Assembly (NCBI RefSeq): GCF_023243075.1
Contig: NZ_JALKFZ020000187.1
Location: forward strand, 1 to 64,000
Origin: Frankia sp. AiPa1
GTDB taxonomy: Bacteria > Actinomycetota > Actinomycetes > Frankiales > Frankiaceae
DNA length: 64,000 nucleotides
Direction: 5' to 3'
Shown here piece by piece: positions 18,401 to 25,277 of this stretch; within the stretch, counting starts at the first letter, position 1, and each line of letters starts with the position of its first letter. Position numbers and translations under genes: made by a program. Under the pieces are notes generated by a model that was not told the origin of the DNA, searched no databases, and was given only the letters and a program-made list of their open reading frames with translations.

Positions 18401-19999
18401 GGGCACACCGGCACGGCCCGTGCGGTGGCCTTCTCACCCGCCTCCTCCCCCGGAGGCGACGTGCTGGCGGTCGGGAGTGACGACCGGTCGGTGCGGCTGT
18501 GGCGGGTGCCCGGCACCGGCCGGCCGATCCCCGTCGCGACGTTCGTCGGGCATACCGGTCCGGTCGACACGGTGGCCTTCTCGCCGGACGGCGGCGTGCT
18601 CGCCAGTGGAGCGGACGACGGCTCCGCGCGGATCTGGGACGTCGGGGCACGGACGGGCCTTTCGGCACTGTCCGGACCGTCGAGGTCCGTGCTGTGCCTG
18701 GCCTTCAGCCCCGACGGGCGCACCCTGGCCGGGGCGGGCGCCGACGGCGTCACCGGGCTGTGGCACATCTCCCGCCCGGTTTCGCGCGACCAGGCGCCGA
18801 TCGTGGCCTCGGTCGCCCTCACCCGCGGTGCCAACCCGAACCTCCCAGCCAACCCGAACGGCACGGCCAACCCGAACGGCACGGCCGGCGCGGATGGCGC
18901 GCGTGGCGCGAGCACGGATGGCGCGCGTAGCGCGTCCAGCCAGCTCGCGGCGACCGCGGGAGCCGACCGTACGGTCAGGCTGTGGCGGCTCGACCCGCCC
19001 GCCTATGTGTCCTCGATCGACCTGTCCTCCGTCGGGGTGGCCGGGGCCGGGGCCGGGCAGTCCGGACCGGCCCAGGTCGCCACCGTGGAGGGCTCGTGGG
19101 CGGCCGCCGCACTGGCGTTCGACCGTGACGGAACCCGGCTGGCCGCCGCGCGCGACGACCGCGTGGCCGTCCTCGACCCACGAGCGGGTGCCACGCGGAC
19201 GGTGCTGGTCGACCGAGCTCCCCGCTCGGGCGCCGAGGCGGACGACATCGCGGTGAACGCGGTCGATATCTCACCCGACGGGACTCGGATCGCCATCGGC
19301 GGCACCGACAACACGGTGCGGGTCGAAGCGATCGACCCGCACCGGGCGGGCACGGTCCTCTACCGCCATGACAACCCCGTGAACGCCGTGCGATTCACAC
19401 CGGACGGTCGCACCGTGGCCAGCGCCAGCGACGACGGCTGGGTCAGCCTCTGGGACCTGCGCGACCCCGAAGGCGGCACGCGACGGGTGGACCTGCGCGG
19501 CCCGGGCCCGATGAAGTCGCTGGCGGTCAGCGCCGACGGCCAGCGCGTGGCCGGCGGGTCGGACGACGGCTCGGTACTGGTGTGGACGATCAGCCGGCCA
19601 CGGCCCGGCCAGCCGTACCAGAGCGGGTCACCCCGAACGCTGACCGGCGGCGACCAGGCGGTCACCTCGATCGCGTTCAGTCCCGACCTGACCTGGATCG
19701 CCGGGGCCAGCGTGGACGGGTCGGTGCGGATCTGGGACGCCCACACCGGGGATCTGTACGCGGTGCTCAGTGGCCGTGACGCCAGCGCCGTCGCGTTCAC
19801 CATGGACAGCACGGAACTCGTCACCGCGGACCATGACGGAACCCTGCTGACCTGGCAGATCGACCCGGACAAGGTCATCAGCGCGATCTGCGCGCCCGGC
19901 CCGGCCATGGGCGGGCGGGAATGGACCCGTTACATGCCGACCGGCGACTACCGGCGGACCTGCCCGCCGCAGGCCTCACCCGGCTCGGCCACCGGGTGA
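15470..19999 (+). CDS. TIR - STAND NTPase - TM - WD40 repeat protein
   Basis: The protein has about 1509 residues. A TIR domain (1 to about 130) opens with MAKVFVSYARQD and includes SPWCLAEVAVV, whose Glu is the candidate NADase residue. Next come NPYPGLEPF (from about 141), Walker A GPSGVGKSS (about 186) and Walker B-like LLLAIDQFEELL (about 273), marking a novel-STAND-type NTPase. A low-complexity Asp/Gly-rich linker precedes a transmembrane helix (about 685-708). At least ten WD40 blades follow to the C-terminus (SPDGxxLA...VRLW pattern). The frame is open upstream to 15278, but ATG 15470 fits the TIR start. STAND proteins oligomerise on sensing a trigger; TIR effectors often deplete NAD. 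A defence or stress-signalling role is inferred. Confidence 0.85.
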   Translation: MAKVFVSYARQDAAIGEETSRRIVDAGHQVFLDTDEHRGVWIGQDWEERLYEELRSADALVAIITAQYAASPWCLAEVAVVRSRGAVVLPLLAEPGVRFRLLGSLHYLDYSADPERAMRAVLEALVRINLGSGRGWSHGRNPYPGLEPFSDDRRAVFFGREGETQHIVHQLTTSISGEHRLVLVTGPSGVGKSSVLRAGVGPAVLDLAHWRALPAFTPGDDPIGALAGALLITAHRLNLGWHREDVLDRLRDARSLSRLVDEMLAARPPAEHLLLAIDQFEELLTITSEQRRGQFAALLGGALERRLRIVAAFRSEYDRTFASDPALRALPVTRFPLEPLDPLQLRAVIERPAREAGLRINEGLLIRMVADTVTGMALPLLAFTLWKLAADLDRGDEISGLRYSDLGGVRGTIVHQADQALAEATRAGAATEEQVLTSLLRLVSFDDFGLLISERVDASYLSAPHRARLEPFVARRLVITDVINGHTVYSVAHQAFLTAWPPLEGRIEAERDVLRRQRQIERDARHWREAGRPTSLLWTRPQLRAFVSATPPRVRTDEGDGNDQSRTDDGDGINDQSGTDDGDGDNHEGGEDEAGDDGIRPDGDDAAGVAAGSHGREGSTAGARRGGPWARSGRRRWGRRRRSGRQAREQVGRRTHQASASPGLTPDAVEFLQASIRRDRRLRARAIAVLSSLLVAALLAAVVATVYSRTALHERRLAVSRGLIQEAITLRQSDPRVSLLLSIEAYRIAPTVAARGNLLSAQASYYADTVDADTVDAHTAGTHTAGPDTPDAGAPPSPAGPVHAVAYAPASRHQMATAGHDGAVRVWDTGATHRPPTAVLWHDSPVYSVAFSPDGQRLATGEQDGTVSLWDVATGRLLRRGPASGEAADQVAFAPGGDLLAVASASGRIELLGTSRLEPRASARVGPGPVQTAAFSRSGALLAAAGADDTISIFQTSSLLASAKEGSSARPQVRVLGGHTGTARAVAFSPASSPGGDVLAVGSDDRSVRLWRVPGTGRPIPVATFVGHTGPVDTVAFSPDGGVLASGADDGSARIWDVGARTGLSALSGPSRSVLCLAFSPDGRTLAGAGADGVTGLWHISRPVSRDQAPIVASVALTRGANPNLPANPNGTANPNGTAGADGARGASTDGARSASSQLAATAGADRTVRLWRLDPPAYVSSIDLSSVGVAGAGAGQSGPAQVATVEGSWAAAALAFDRDGTRLAAARDDRVAVLDPRAGATRTVLVDRAPRSGAEADDIAVNAVDISPDGTRIAIGGTDNTVRVEAIDPHRAGTVLYRHDNPVNAVRFTPDGRTVASASDDGWVSLWDLRDPEGGTRRVDLRGPGPMKSLAVSADGQRVAGGSDDGSVLVWTISRPRPGQPYQSGSPRTLTGGDQAVTSIAFSPDLTWIAGASVDGSVRIWDAHTGDLYAVLSGRDASAVAFTMDSTELVTADHDGTLLTWQIDPDKVISAICAPGPAMGGREWTRYMPTGDYRRTCPPQASPGSATG

Positions 20000-20054
20000 G
20001 CGGCCGGCGCGGGGACACAGGGGAAGGGCCTGCCCGGCGGGAGACGCGAGGCCG

Positions 20055-21413
20055 ATGGGAGAGAGGTGCGGGGAAACTGTGAGTGCGAGAGGCAGGAGTG
20101 AGACGGGCCGGTGGCCCACGCCCAGCCGCCGCCAGCTGGTGCGGGCCGCGGCGGCCACCATCACCGTGGGTGTGGGCGTTCCCGGGGGGCTGGCCCTGTC
20201 CGGGCTGCTGCGCGCGAGGGACGACGGTGATGATCCCGACCTGCGCCGCGTCCGCTGGGCGGCCAGCTCCAACGACCAGAACCTGATCGACTCCCGCCAG
20301 GTGCTCATCAGCGCCTTCCAGCGAGCCCATCCGGAGATCACGGTCAAGCTGTGGCTGGTGCCCTTCAGCACCGACGCCAAGCGCGCGGCCCTCACCGAGC
20401 TGCTCCGCGGCGGTGAGGACGGGCCGGACGTCTACCTCGGCGACGTGATCTGGCTGGCCGAGTTCGCCGCGAAGAACCTCGCGCTGCCGCTGGACGACCA
20501 GTTCGACCGGGCATTCTGGTCCCGCTTCGATTCCACCCTGTTGGACGCGTCGACCTACCGGGGTCGTGTCTACGCGGTGCCCTATTTCGCCAACCGGGGA
20601 TTGCTCTACTACCGCCCGGACCTGATGACGCGGATCGGCCGCCCGCCTCCCACGACCTGGGAAGAGCTCGCGGGCGCCGCGCGGCTGCTGCGCGGCCTGC
20701 CGCGCACCCCTCACCACGTCGTCTGGCAGGGTGACGCCTACGAAGGGCTGACCTGCGTGTGGACCGAGTTCGCGGCCAGCGCCGGTGGCCGGATCACCGA
20801 CGCGGCGCTGCGCCACTCGACCATCAACACACCGTCGTGTGCGCGGGCGCTGGGTTTCATGTGCGGGCTGGTGACGCAGGGCCTGGCCCCTCGGGATCTC
20901 GCGACCATGCGGGAACAGCAGACCACCGACCTGTACAACAACGACGAGGTAGCCTTCATGCGCGGCTGGAACACCGCGGACACCGCGCTCGGCTCGAAAC
21001 CGTGGAAATACGCCGCCACACCCCTGCCCACGTTCGCCGGCCTGCCCAAGCCGGGATACTCCGCGATCGGCGGATGGAGCATGTTCGTCAACCCGCGCAC
21101 CCGACGGCTGGACGCGGTGCGCTCCTTCGTCGAGTGGATGACGAGCCCGCCGGCGCAACGCACGCTCTCCCGCTACGGCCAGATGCCGACGAACCGGTCG
21201 GTGATCGAGCAGAGTTCCCTCGACAACGACAGCCCGGTGCTGGCGGTCATCCGTGGGGTCCGTCCGGTCGCCCGGCCCGCCGCCATGCCGCGTTACCCCG
21301 AGCTGAGCCGGGTCGTCTACACCAACATCCACCGTGCCCTGAGTACCGAGCTGAGCCCCGCGCAGGCCCTGGCCCGCGCGCACCACGACCTCAACGCCAT
21401 CCTCGCGAGCTGA
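20055..21413 (+). CDS. Tat-exported ABC extracellular solute-binding protein (family 1), orphan
   Basis: A 452-residue sugar-type binding protein with a twin-arginine signal (PSRRQLVRAAAATITVG). The body shows the family-1 pattern: FQRAHPEITVKL, GPDVYLGDVIWLAEFA, DGRAFW-like and YRGRVYAVPYFANRGLLYYR, then GYSAIGGWSMFVNP and the C-terminal FVEWMTSPPAQRTLSRYGQMPTNR. ATG 20055 is given; GTG 20079 after GGGGAAACT is an alternative. No permease or ATPase gene is next to it. It begins 55 bases after the TIR/STAND/WD40 gene on the same strand, so the two may form an operon. Confidence 0.85.
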   Translation: MGERCGETVSARGRSETGRWPTPSRRQLVRAAAATITVGVGVPGGLALSGLLRARDDGDDPDLRRVRWAASSNDQNLIDSRQVLISAFQRAHPEITVKLWLVPFSTDAKRAALTELLRGGEDGPDVYLGDVIWLAEFAAKNLALPLDDQFDRAFWSRFDSTLLDASTYRGRVYAVPYFANRGLLYYRPDLMTRIGRPPPTTWEELAGAARLLRGLPRTPHHVVWQGDAYEGLTCVWTEFAASAGGRITDAALRHSTINTPSCARALGFMCGLVTQGLAPRDLATMREQQTTDLYNNDEVAFMRGWNTADTALGSKPWKYAATPLPTFAGLPKPGYSAIGGWSMFVNPRTRRLDAVRSFVEWMTSPPAQRTLSRYGQMPTNRSVIEQSSLDNDSPVLAVIRGVRPVARPAAMPRYPELSRVVYTNIHRALSTELSPAQALARAHHDLNAILAS

Positions 21414-21449
21414 ACCGCCGCCCCGGCACGGCTTCGGCGCGGTCTCGCG

Positions 21450-21851
21450 CTACCGGGCCTTCGCGGTGGCCCGCTGGCTGGCCCGGTCGAGGGCGGCGAC
21501 GAGCTGGTCCTTCGTCATGGTGGAGCGCCCGGGGATGTCCAGCTCGCGGGCGCGTTCGAGCAGGTGCCGCTTGCTGGCGTTCGCGTCGATCCCGCCGTGG
21601 CTCGTCCCACCGGCGCCACGCGGGGTCGCCGCACGCGAGTCGGACGGCCCCTTCGCGCCGCCCGCCTTCGGCTCCCAGCGGTCGCCGACCTTCTCGAACG
21701 AGTGCTTGAGCGCGGCGAACGCGGTCTGATGGGCGCGCCGGCCCTCGCCGTACTCGTCGACCGCGGCGTCATGCGTCCTGATCCACGTCCGCTGGGCCTT
21801 ACGGGACGAGCGAGCCACCGTCGAGGGCAGCTCCTGCTCACCGGGCATCAT
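21450..21851 (-). CDS. ChaB-like protein with C-terminal Rho-N/SAP-like domain
   Basis: A small protein of about 133 residues. Its N-terminal half (LPSTVARSSRKAQRTWIRTH, then FAALKHSFEKVGDRWEPK) resembles the ChaB family. The C-terminal stretch HLLERARELDIPGRSTMTKD resembles the Rho N-terminal/SAP-like nucleic-acid-binding helix pair. ATG 21851 is chosen because a GAGG lies about 10 bases before it; the open frame extends to GTG 21866. The gene is convergent with the binding-protein gene, separated by only 36 bases. The cellular role of this domain pair is unknown. Confidence 0.75.
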   Translation of the reverse strand: MMPGEQELPSTVARSSRKAQRTWIRTHDAAVDEYGEGRRAHQTAFAALKHSFEKVGDRWEPKAGGAKGPSDSRAATPRGAGGTSHGGIDANASKRHLLERARELDIPGRSTMTKDQLVAALDRASQRATAKAR

Positions 21852-21906
21852 GGTCACCAACCTCACGCGATCGGATTCTCGGCTTCCAGCAGGCGGCTAC
21901 CCGGGC

Positions 21907-22755
21907 TCACGCCGGCAAAACCGCCCGGGTCACCTCACGGCGCGGGGCCGCGGCGCGGATCTCAGCGCACGCCGTGGCGGCGACCAGCAGGGCGATGCCG
22001 GGTTCTCCGGTGGGATGCAGCAGGTGGGCGGCCGCGGGCTCGCCGGCGAGATCGACCGCCGGCCGGCCGAAGGCGCCGACACCCCGGCAGTCCCAGACCG
22101 GGGTGAGCCGTGGATGATCGGCACGCAGCAGAGCGGCGACCTCGATGATCCGCGGGTCCGCGGGATGCAGGTCCGCGGCCATCCGGAACTGCCGCGCGAC
22201 CGGCAGGAGCAGGCCCCGCGCCCCGGCCGGCGCGCCGGCCACCAACCAGAGCAGATGGCGCCGCGCCGGCTCGTATTCGGCGGGGTCGCCGAACAGCCGG
22301 ACCCACGCCGTGTTGACGGCGGCGACGTCCAGGCGGTGGTCCAGCAGCGCGGCGGGGCCGTCACGCCAGCCGTCCACCAGCGGTGCCACCGCACGCAGCT
22401 GGCTGTCGGACGCGGCGCGCTCGCGTGGCTCGGGCGCCCCGAGCCGACGCAGGTGCCGGCGCCCCACCTCGTCGAGGCGCAGTACCCGGCCGACAGCGTC
22501 GAGGACCTGCGCGGAGGCCGCCACCCGGCCCTGCTCCAGGCCCGTGTACCAGGTGAGGCTGACCCCGGCGAGGCTCGCCAGCTCCTCCCGGCGCAGCCCC
22601 GGCCCGCGGCGGCGCGCCCCCGCGGGCAGCCCCACGCTGGCCGGCTCGATCAGCCCGCGGTAGGCCCGCAGGCAGGCGCCGAGTTCACGGCGTCGCGCCG
22701 CGCTCAGCCGCGCCGACGGCGCGGGCGCCGTTGTCAAGAGTGCGCCGGGTGTCAT
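21907..22755 (-). CDS. XRE-family regulator with MmyB-like ligand-binding domain
   Basis: A regulator of about 282 residues. The N-terminal helix-turn-helix (RREELASLAGVSLTWYTGLE) is the actinobacterial MmyB type. The C-terminal domain contains DHRLDVAAVNTAWVRLFGDP, the PAS-like MmyB ligand-binding fold, and ends with the family's HPTGEPGIALLVA-type segment. ATG 22755 gives the usual family N-terminus; the upstream extension to 23034 is a shadow. The gene is divergent from an LLM-family oxidoreductase only about 90 bases away, and such pairs are often regulator and target. Confidence 0.88.
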   Translation of the reverse strand: MTPGALLTTAPAPSARLSAARRRELGACLRAYRGLIEPASVGLPAGARRRGPGLRREELASLAGVSLTWYTGLEQGRVAASAQVLDAVGRVLRLDEVGRRHLRRLGAPEPRERAASDSQLRAVAPLVDGWRDGPAALLDHRLDVAAVNTAWVRLFGDPAEYEPARRHLLWLVAGAPAGARGLLLPVARQFRMAADLHPADPRIIEVAALLRADHPRLTPVWDCRGVGAFGRPAVDLAGEPAAAHLLHPTGEPGIALLVAATACAEIRAAAPRREVTRAVLPA

Positions 22756-22843
22756 GGTGTCACTGTTCCTTCCCCCATCCGTCCTGCCAGCATCGGTCCT
22801 GCCAGCATCGTCACGCCTCTGGTCGGCGGACCGGTTCCCGGCC

Positions 22844-23851
22844 ATGCTCGGCCGAGTGATTCGTATCGGTGTCAACCTCGTCGCCGGGCCTCCCACTCCC
22901 GGCCCTGGCTCTCCCGCCGCCGCGTCCGAGGACGGTCCCGCCGTCGCCGATGGTCGCGCCGGGCGTCGCGCCGGCAATCTCGTGGATGAGATCGTCGCGA
23001 CCGCCACGGTGGTGGCCGATGCCGGCCTGCCCACCGGCTGGCTTCCCCAGGGTCTCGGCTATGACGCGATCGGCGTGCTCACCGCGCTCGCCCGGGACGT
23101 GCCGGGCCTGGAACTCGGGACGTCCGTCGTGATCGTCCAGCCGCGTCATCCGCGGGTGCTGGCCGCGCAGGCGCTCACCGCCCAGGCCGCCGCGCACGGG
23201 CGGTTCACCCTCGGGCTCGGGGTCAGTCATCCCGGCCTGCTGGAGGTCTACGGTCAGCCGTTCCACCGGCCGCTCGCCGCGTTGCGTGCCCACCTCGACA
23301 CCCTGCTGCCGATCCTCGACGGCCGCGCGGTCCCCGGCGCGTCCGGCGCGGGCTCCCAGGCGGCCGACAGCGCCGTGCCGGGAGCCGCGCCACGCGTCCC
23401 GGTGCTGCTCGGCGCGCTCGGGCCGGCGATGCTGCGCCTGGCCGGGCAGCGCACCGACGGCACGATCACCTTCCTCGCCGGGCAGCGCACCATCGGTGAT
23501 CATGTTGTGCCCCTGATCGGTGCGGCCGCGCGGGAGGCCGGTCGCCCGGCGCCGCGCGTCGTCGTGGGCCTGCCGGTGGCGGTCACCACCGAGCCGGACC
23601 GTATCCGCGCCGAGCTGAGCGCCGAGTACGCCGGCTACGCCCGCCTGCCCTCCTACAGCGCCGCCCTGGCCCGCGACGGCCTGGCCGAGACCGAGGCGGG
23701 CGCGCTCGCCGTCGTCGGCGACGAGGAGACGGTCGCCAAGGGCCTCGCCGCCTATGGCGATCTCGGCGCGACCGACGCGCTCGTCAGCCTGGTCGGCACC
23801 CCCGAGGAACGCACCCGTACCCTGCGCGCACTCGCCGCGCTGCACGCATAA
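22844..23851 (+). CDS. LLM-class (luciferase-like) flavin/F420-dependent oxidoreductase
   Basis: The protein is about 335 residues. Features are the N-terminal VIRIGVNLVAG, GLELGTSVVIVQPRHPRVLA, the GRFTLGLGVSHP segment and the APRVPVLLGALGPAMLRLAG stretch typical of the LLM barrel. The C-terminus contains the usual GTPEERTRTLRALA. Relatives use F420 or FMN to oxidise or reduce small organics; which cofactor is used cannot be read with certainty. ATG 22844 is preferred; GTG 22856 is possible. A short CTGCCAGCATCG direct repeat lies just upstream (22784-22810). Confidence 0.83.
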   Translation: MLGRVIRIGVNLVAGPPTPGPGSPAAASEDGPAVADGRAGRRAGNLVDEIVATATVVADAGLPTGWLPQGLGYDAIGVLTALARDVPGLELGTSVVIVQPRHPRVLAAQALTAQAAAHGRFTLGLGVSHPGLLEVYGQPFHRPLAALRAHLDTLLPILDGRAVPGASGAGSQAADSAVPGAAPRVPVLLGALGPAMLRLAGQRTDGTITFLAGQRTIGDHVVPLIGAAAREAGRPAPRVVVGLPVAVTTEPDRIRAELSAEYAGYARLPSYSAALARDGLAETEAGALAVVGDEETVAKGLAAYGDLGATDALVSLVGTPEERTRTLRALAALHA

Positions 23852-24045
23852 CGGCCCCGCCTCTCCCACCACGACGGCTCCCACCACGACGGCCGCCTCA
23901 CCGCCACCGCGGCCACCCGCGACCACCATCGCCACCGCGGCCATCGCGTGGCCAGCGGCCACCGCCGATCTGGTCAACGGCCGCGGTGCCAATACGCTCC
24001 CATCGTCAGACCGGACCGGACAGCGACAACGGAGCGGACACGACG

Positions 24046-25002
24046 ATGACGGCCAGCAGCGACCAGTCGGCTCACCCAGCCCAGCCCGCCAGCACCCTCA
24101 CCCCCGCAGGCGCCCCCACTCCCGCCAGCACCCCCACTCCCGCTGCCACGGATGCGGGGCGGACGACGGTCGCGGTCGTCACAGGCGGCGCGGGCGGGAT
24201 GGGTGCCGCCACGGCGCGGATCCTTGGTCGTGAGCACCGGGTGATCCTCAGCGACGTCCATCAGGAGCACCTTGACCAGGCCGTCAAAGAGCTCCAGGGT
24301 GCCGGGATCGACGCCGAGGGTGTGGTCTGTGACATCGCCGACCGGGCCTCGGTCGACGCGTTGTTCGGCCGGGCGCGGGCGGCTGGCCGGGTCATGGCTG
24401 TGGTCCATGCCGCCGGTGTCAGCCCGTCGATGGGTTCCGCCGAGACCATCGTGCGGATCAATGCTCTGGGCACCATCCACATCACCCAGGCCGCGCTGGC
24501 GGCCGCCGGTGAGGGCTTCGCGCTCGTCAACGTCGCCTCCATCGCCGGGCACATGGTGCCTCGGCTGCTCGTCCCGACGCGGGCCTACGCCCTCGCGGAC
24601 ACCGACCCCGCCGCGTTCACTCGCAAGCTCGTGGCGGCGGCGAACCGTGGCCCGAAGGCGGGGCGCGCGGGTTCGGCCTACTCGCTGAGCAAGAATTTCG
24701 TCATCTGGTATTCGCGTCACCTGGCCGGCGCGTTCGGGGCCCGGGGCGCGCGCGTCCTGTCGGTCTCCCCGGGCTCGTTCGACACGACGATGGGCCGGCT
24801 CGAGGAGGCCAGCGGCGCCGGGAAACTCGTCGAGTACGCGGCACTGCGTCGGTTCGGGACGCCGACGGAGATCGCCGAGCTGCTCGCGTTCTGCGCGAGC
24901 GGGAAACCCGGCTACCTCACCGGCACCGACATCCTCTGTGACGGCGGCACCCGCGCCGGCCTCACCCTCCGCTCGATGATCGCGTTGGCCCGCGGCCAGT
25001 AG
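24046..25002 (+). CDS. Short-chain dehydrogenase/reductase (SDR)
   Basis: A protein of about 318 residues with a Pro/Thr/Ala-rich N-terminal tail of repeats (about 1-35) before the Rossmann fold. The NAD(P)-binding motif is TGGAGGMG, the HAAG motif follows, and the active site is Ser in NVASIAG plus YSLSK. The C-terminus has VSPGSFDT and GYLTGTDILCDGGT, standard for classical SDRs. The Asp in the LSDVH segment after beta-2 suggests NAD preference by family rule. The substrate is unknown. ATG 24046 is the first start with the full tail; the frame upstream lacks family character. Confidence 0.87.
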   Translation: MTASSDQSAHPAQPASTLTPAGAPTPASTPTPAATDAGRTTVAVVTGGAGGMGAATARILGREHRVILSDVHQEHLDQAVKELQGAGIDAEGVVCDIADRASVDALFGRARAAGRVMAVVHAAGVSPSMGSAETIVRINALGTIHITQAALAAAGEGFALVNVASIAGHMVPRLLVPTRAYALADTDPAAFTRKLVAAANRGPKAGRAGSAYSLSKNFVIWYSRHLAGAFGARGARVLSVSPGSFDTTMGRLEEASGAGKLVEYAALRRFGTPTEIAELLAFCASGKPGYLTGTDILCDGGTRAGLTLRSMIALARGQ

Positions 25003-25043
25003 CGCGAGGACCTCGAGGACATGCTGTTCGACGAGCAGACCCC

Positions 25044-25238
25044 CTGAACCTGGTCATGAAGAAGCTCACCGGCTGGGCCGCGGTGATCGCCGTCCCGACC
25101 CTGGTCACCGGCTTCTTCGGCCAGAACGTCCCCTTCCCAGGCAGCGGCGAGAGCTGGGGCTTCGCCATCGATCTCGGCCTGCTCATCACCTCGATGACGA
25201 CCCTCTGCCTCGTCTTCCGCCGCCGCGGCTGGCTCTGA
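25044..25238 (+). pseudogene. corA: Remnant of CorA-type Mg2+ transporter (C-terminal fragment)
   Basis: About 64 residues read LNLVMKKLTGWAAVIAVPTL, then TGFFGQNVPFPG, a second hydrophobic helix and a final FRRRGWL. This is the last part of a CorA protein: the two transmembrane helices and the GxN selectivity loop (GQN here). The soluble domain, normally some 250 residues, is absent upstream. The fragment follows the SDR gene by about 40 bases. It looks like the end of a gene whose front was lost by rearrangement. Confidence 0.7.
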
Positions 25239-25241
25239 GCG

Positions 25242-25260
25242 GGCGGGCTTCGCCCCCGCC
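25242..25260. terminator. Hairpin between convergent ends
   Basis: GGCGGG (25242-25247) pairs with CCCGCC (25255-25260) across a 7-nt loop. It sits between the CorA remnant stop and the stop of the NACHT/HEAT gene and could terminate both directions. Confidence 0.4.
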
Positions 25261-25277
25261 GGCACGGCCTGGCCGCG

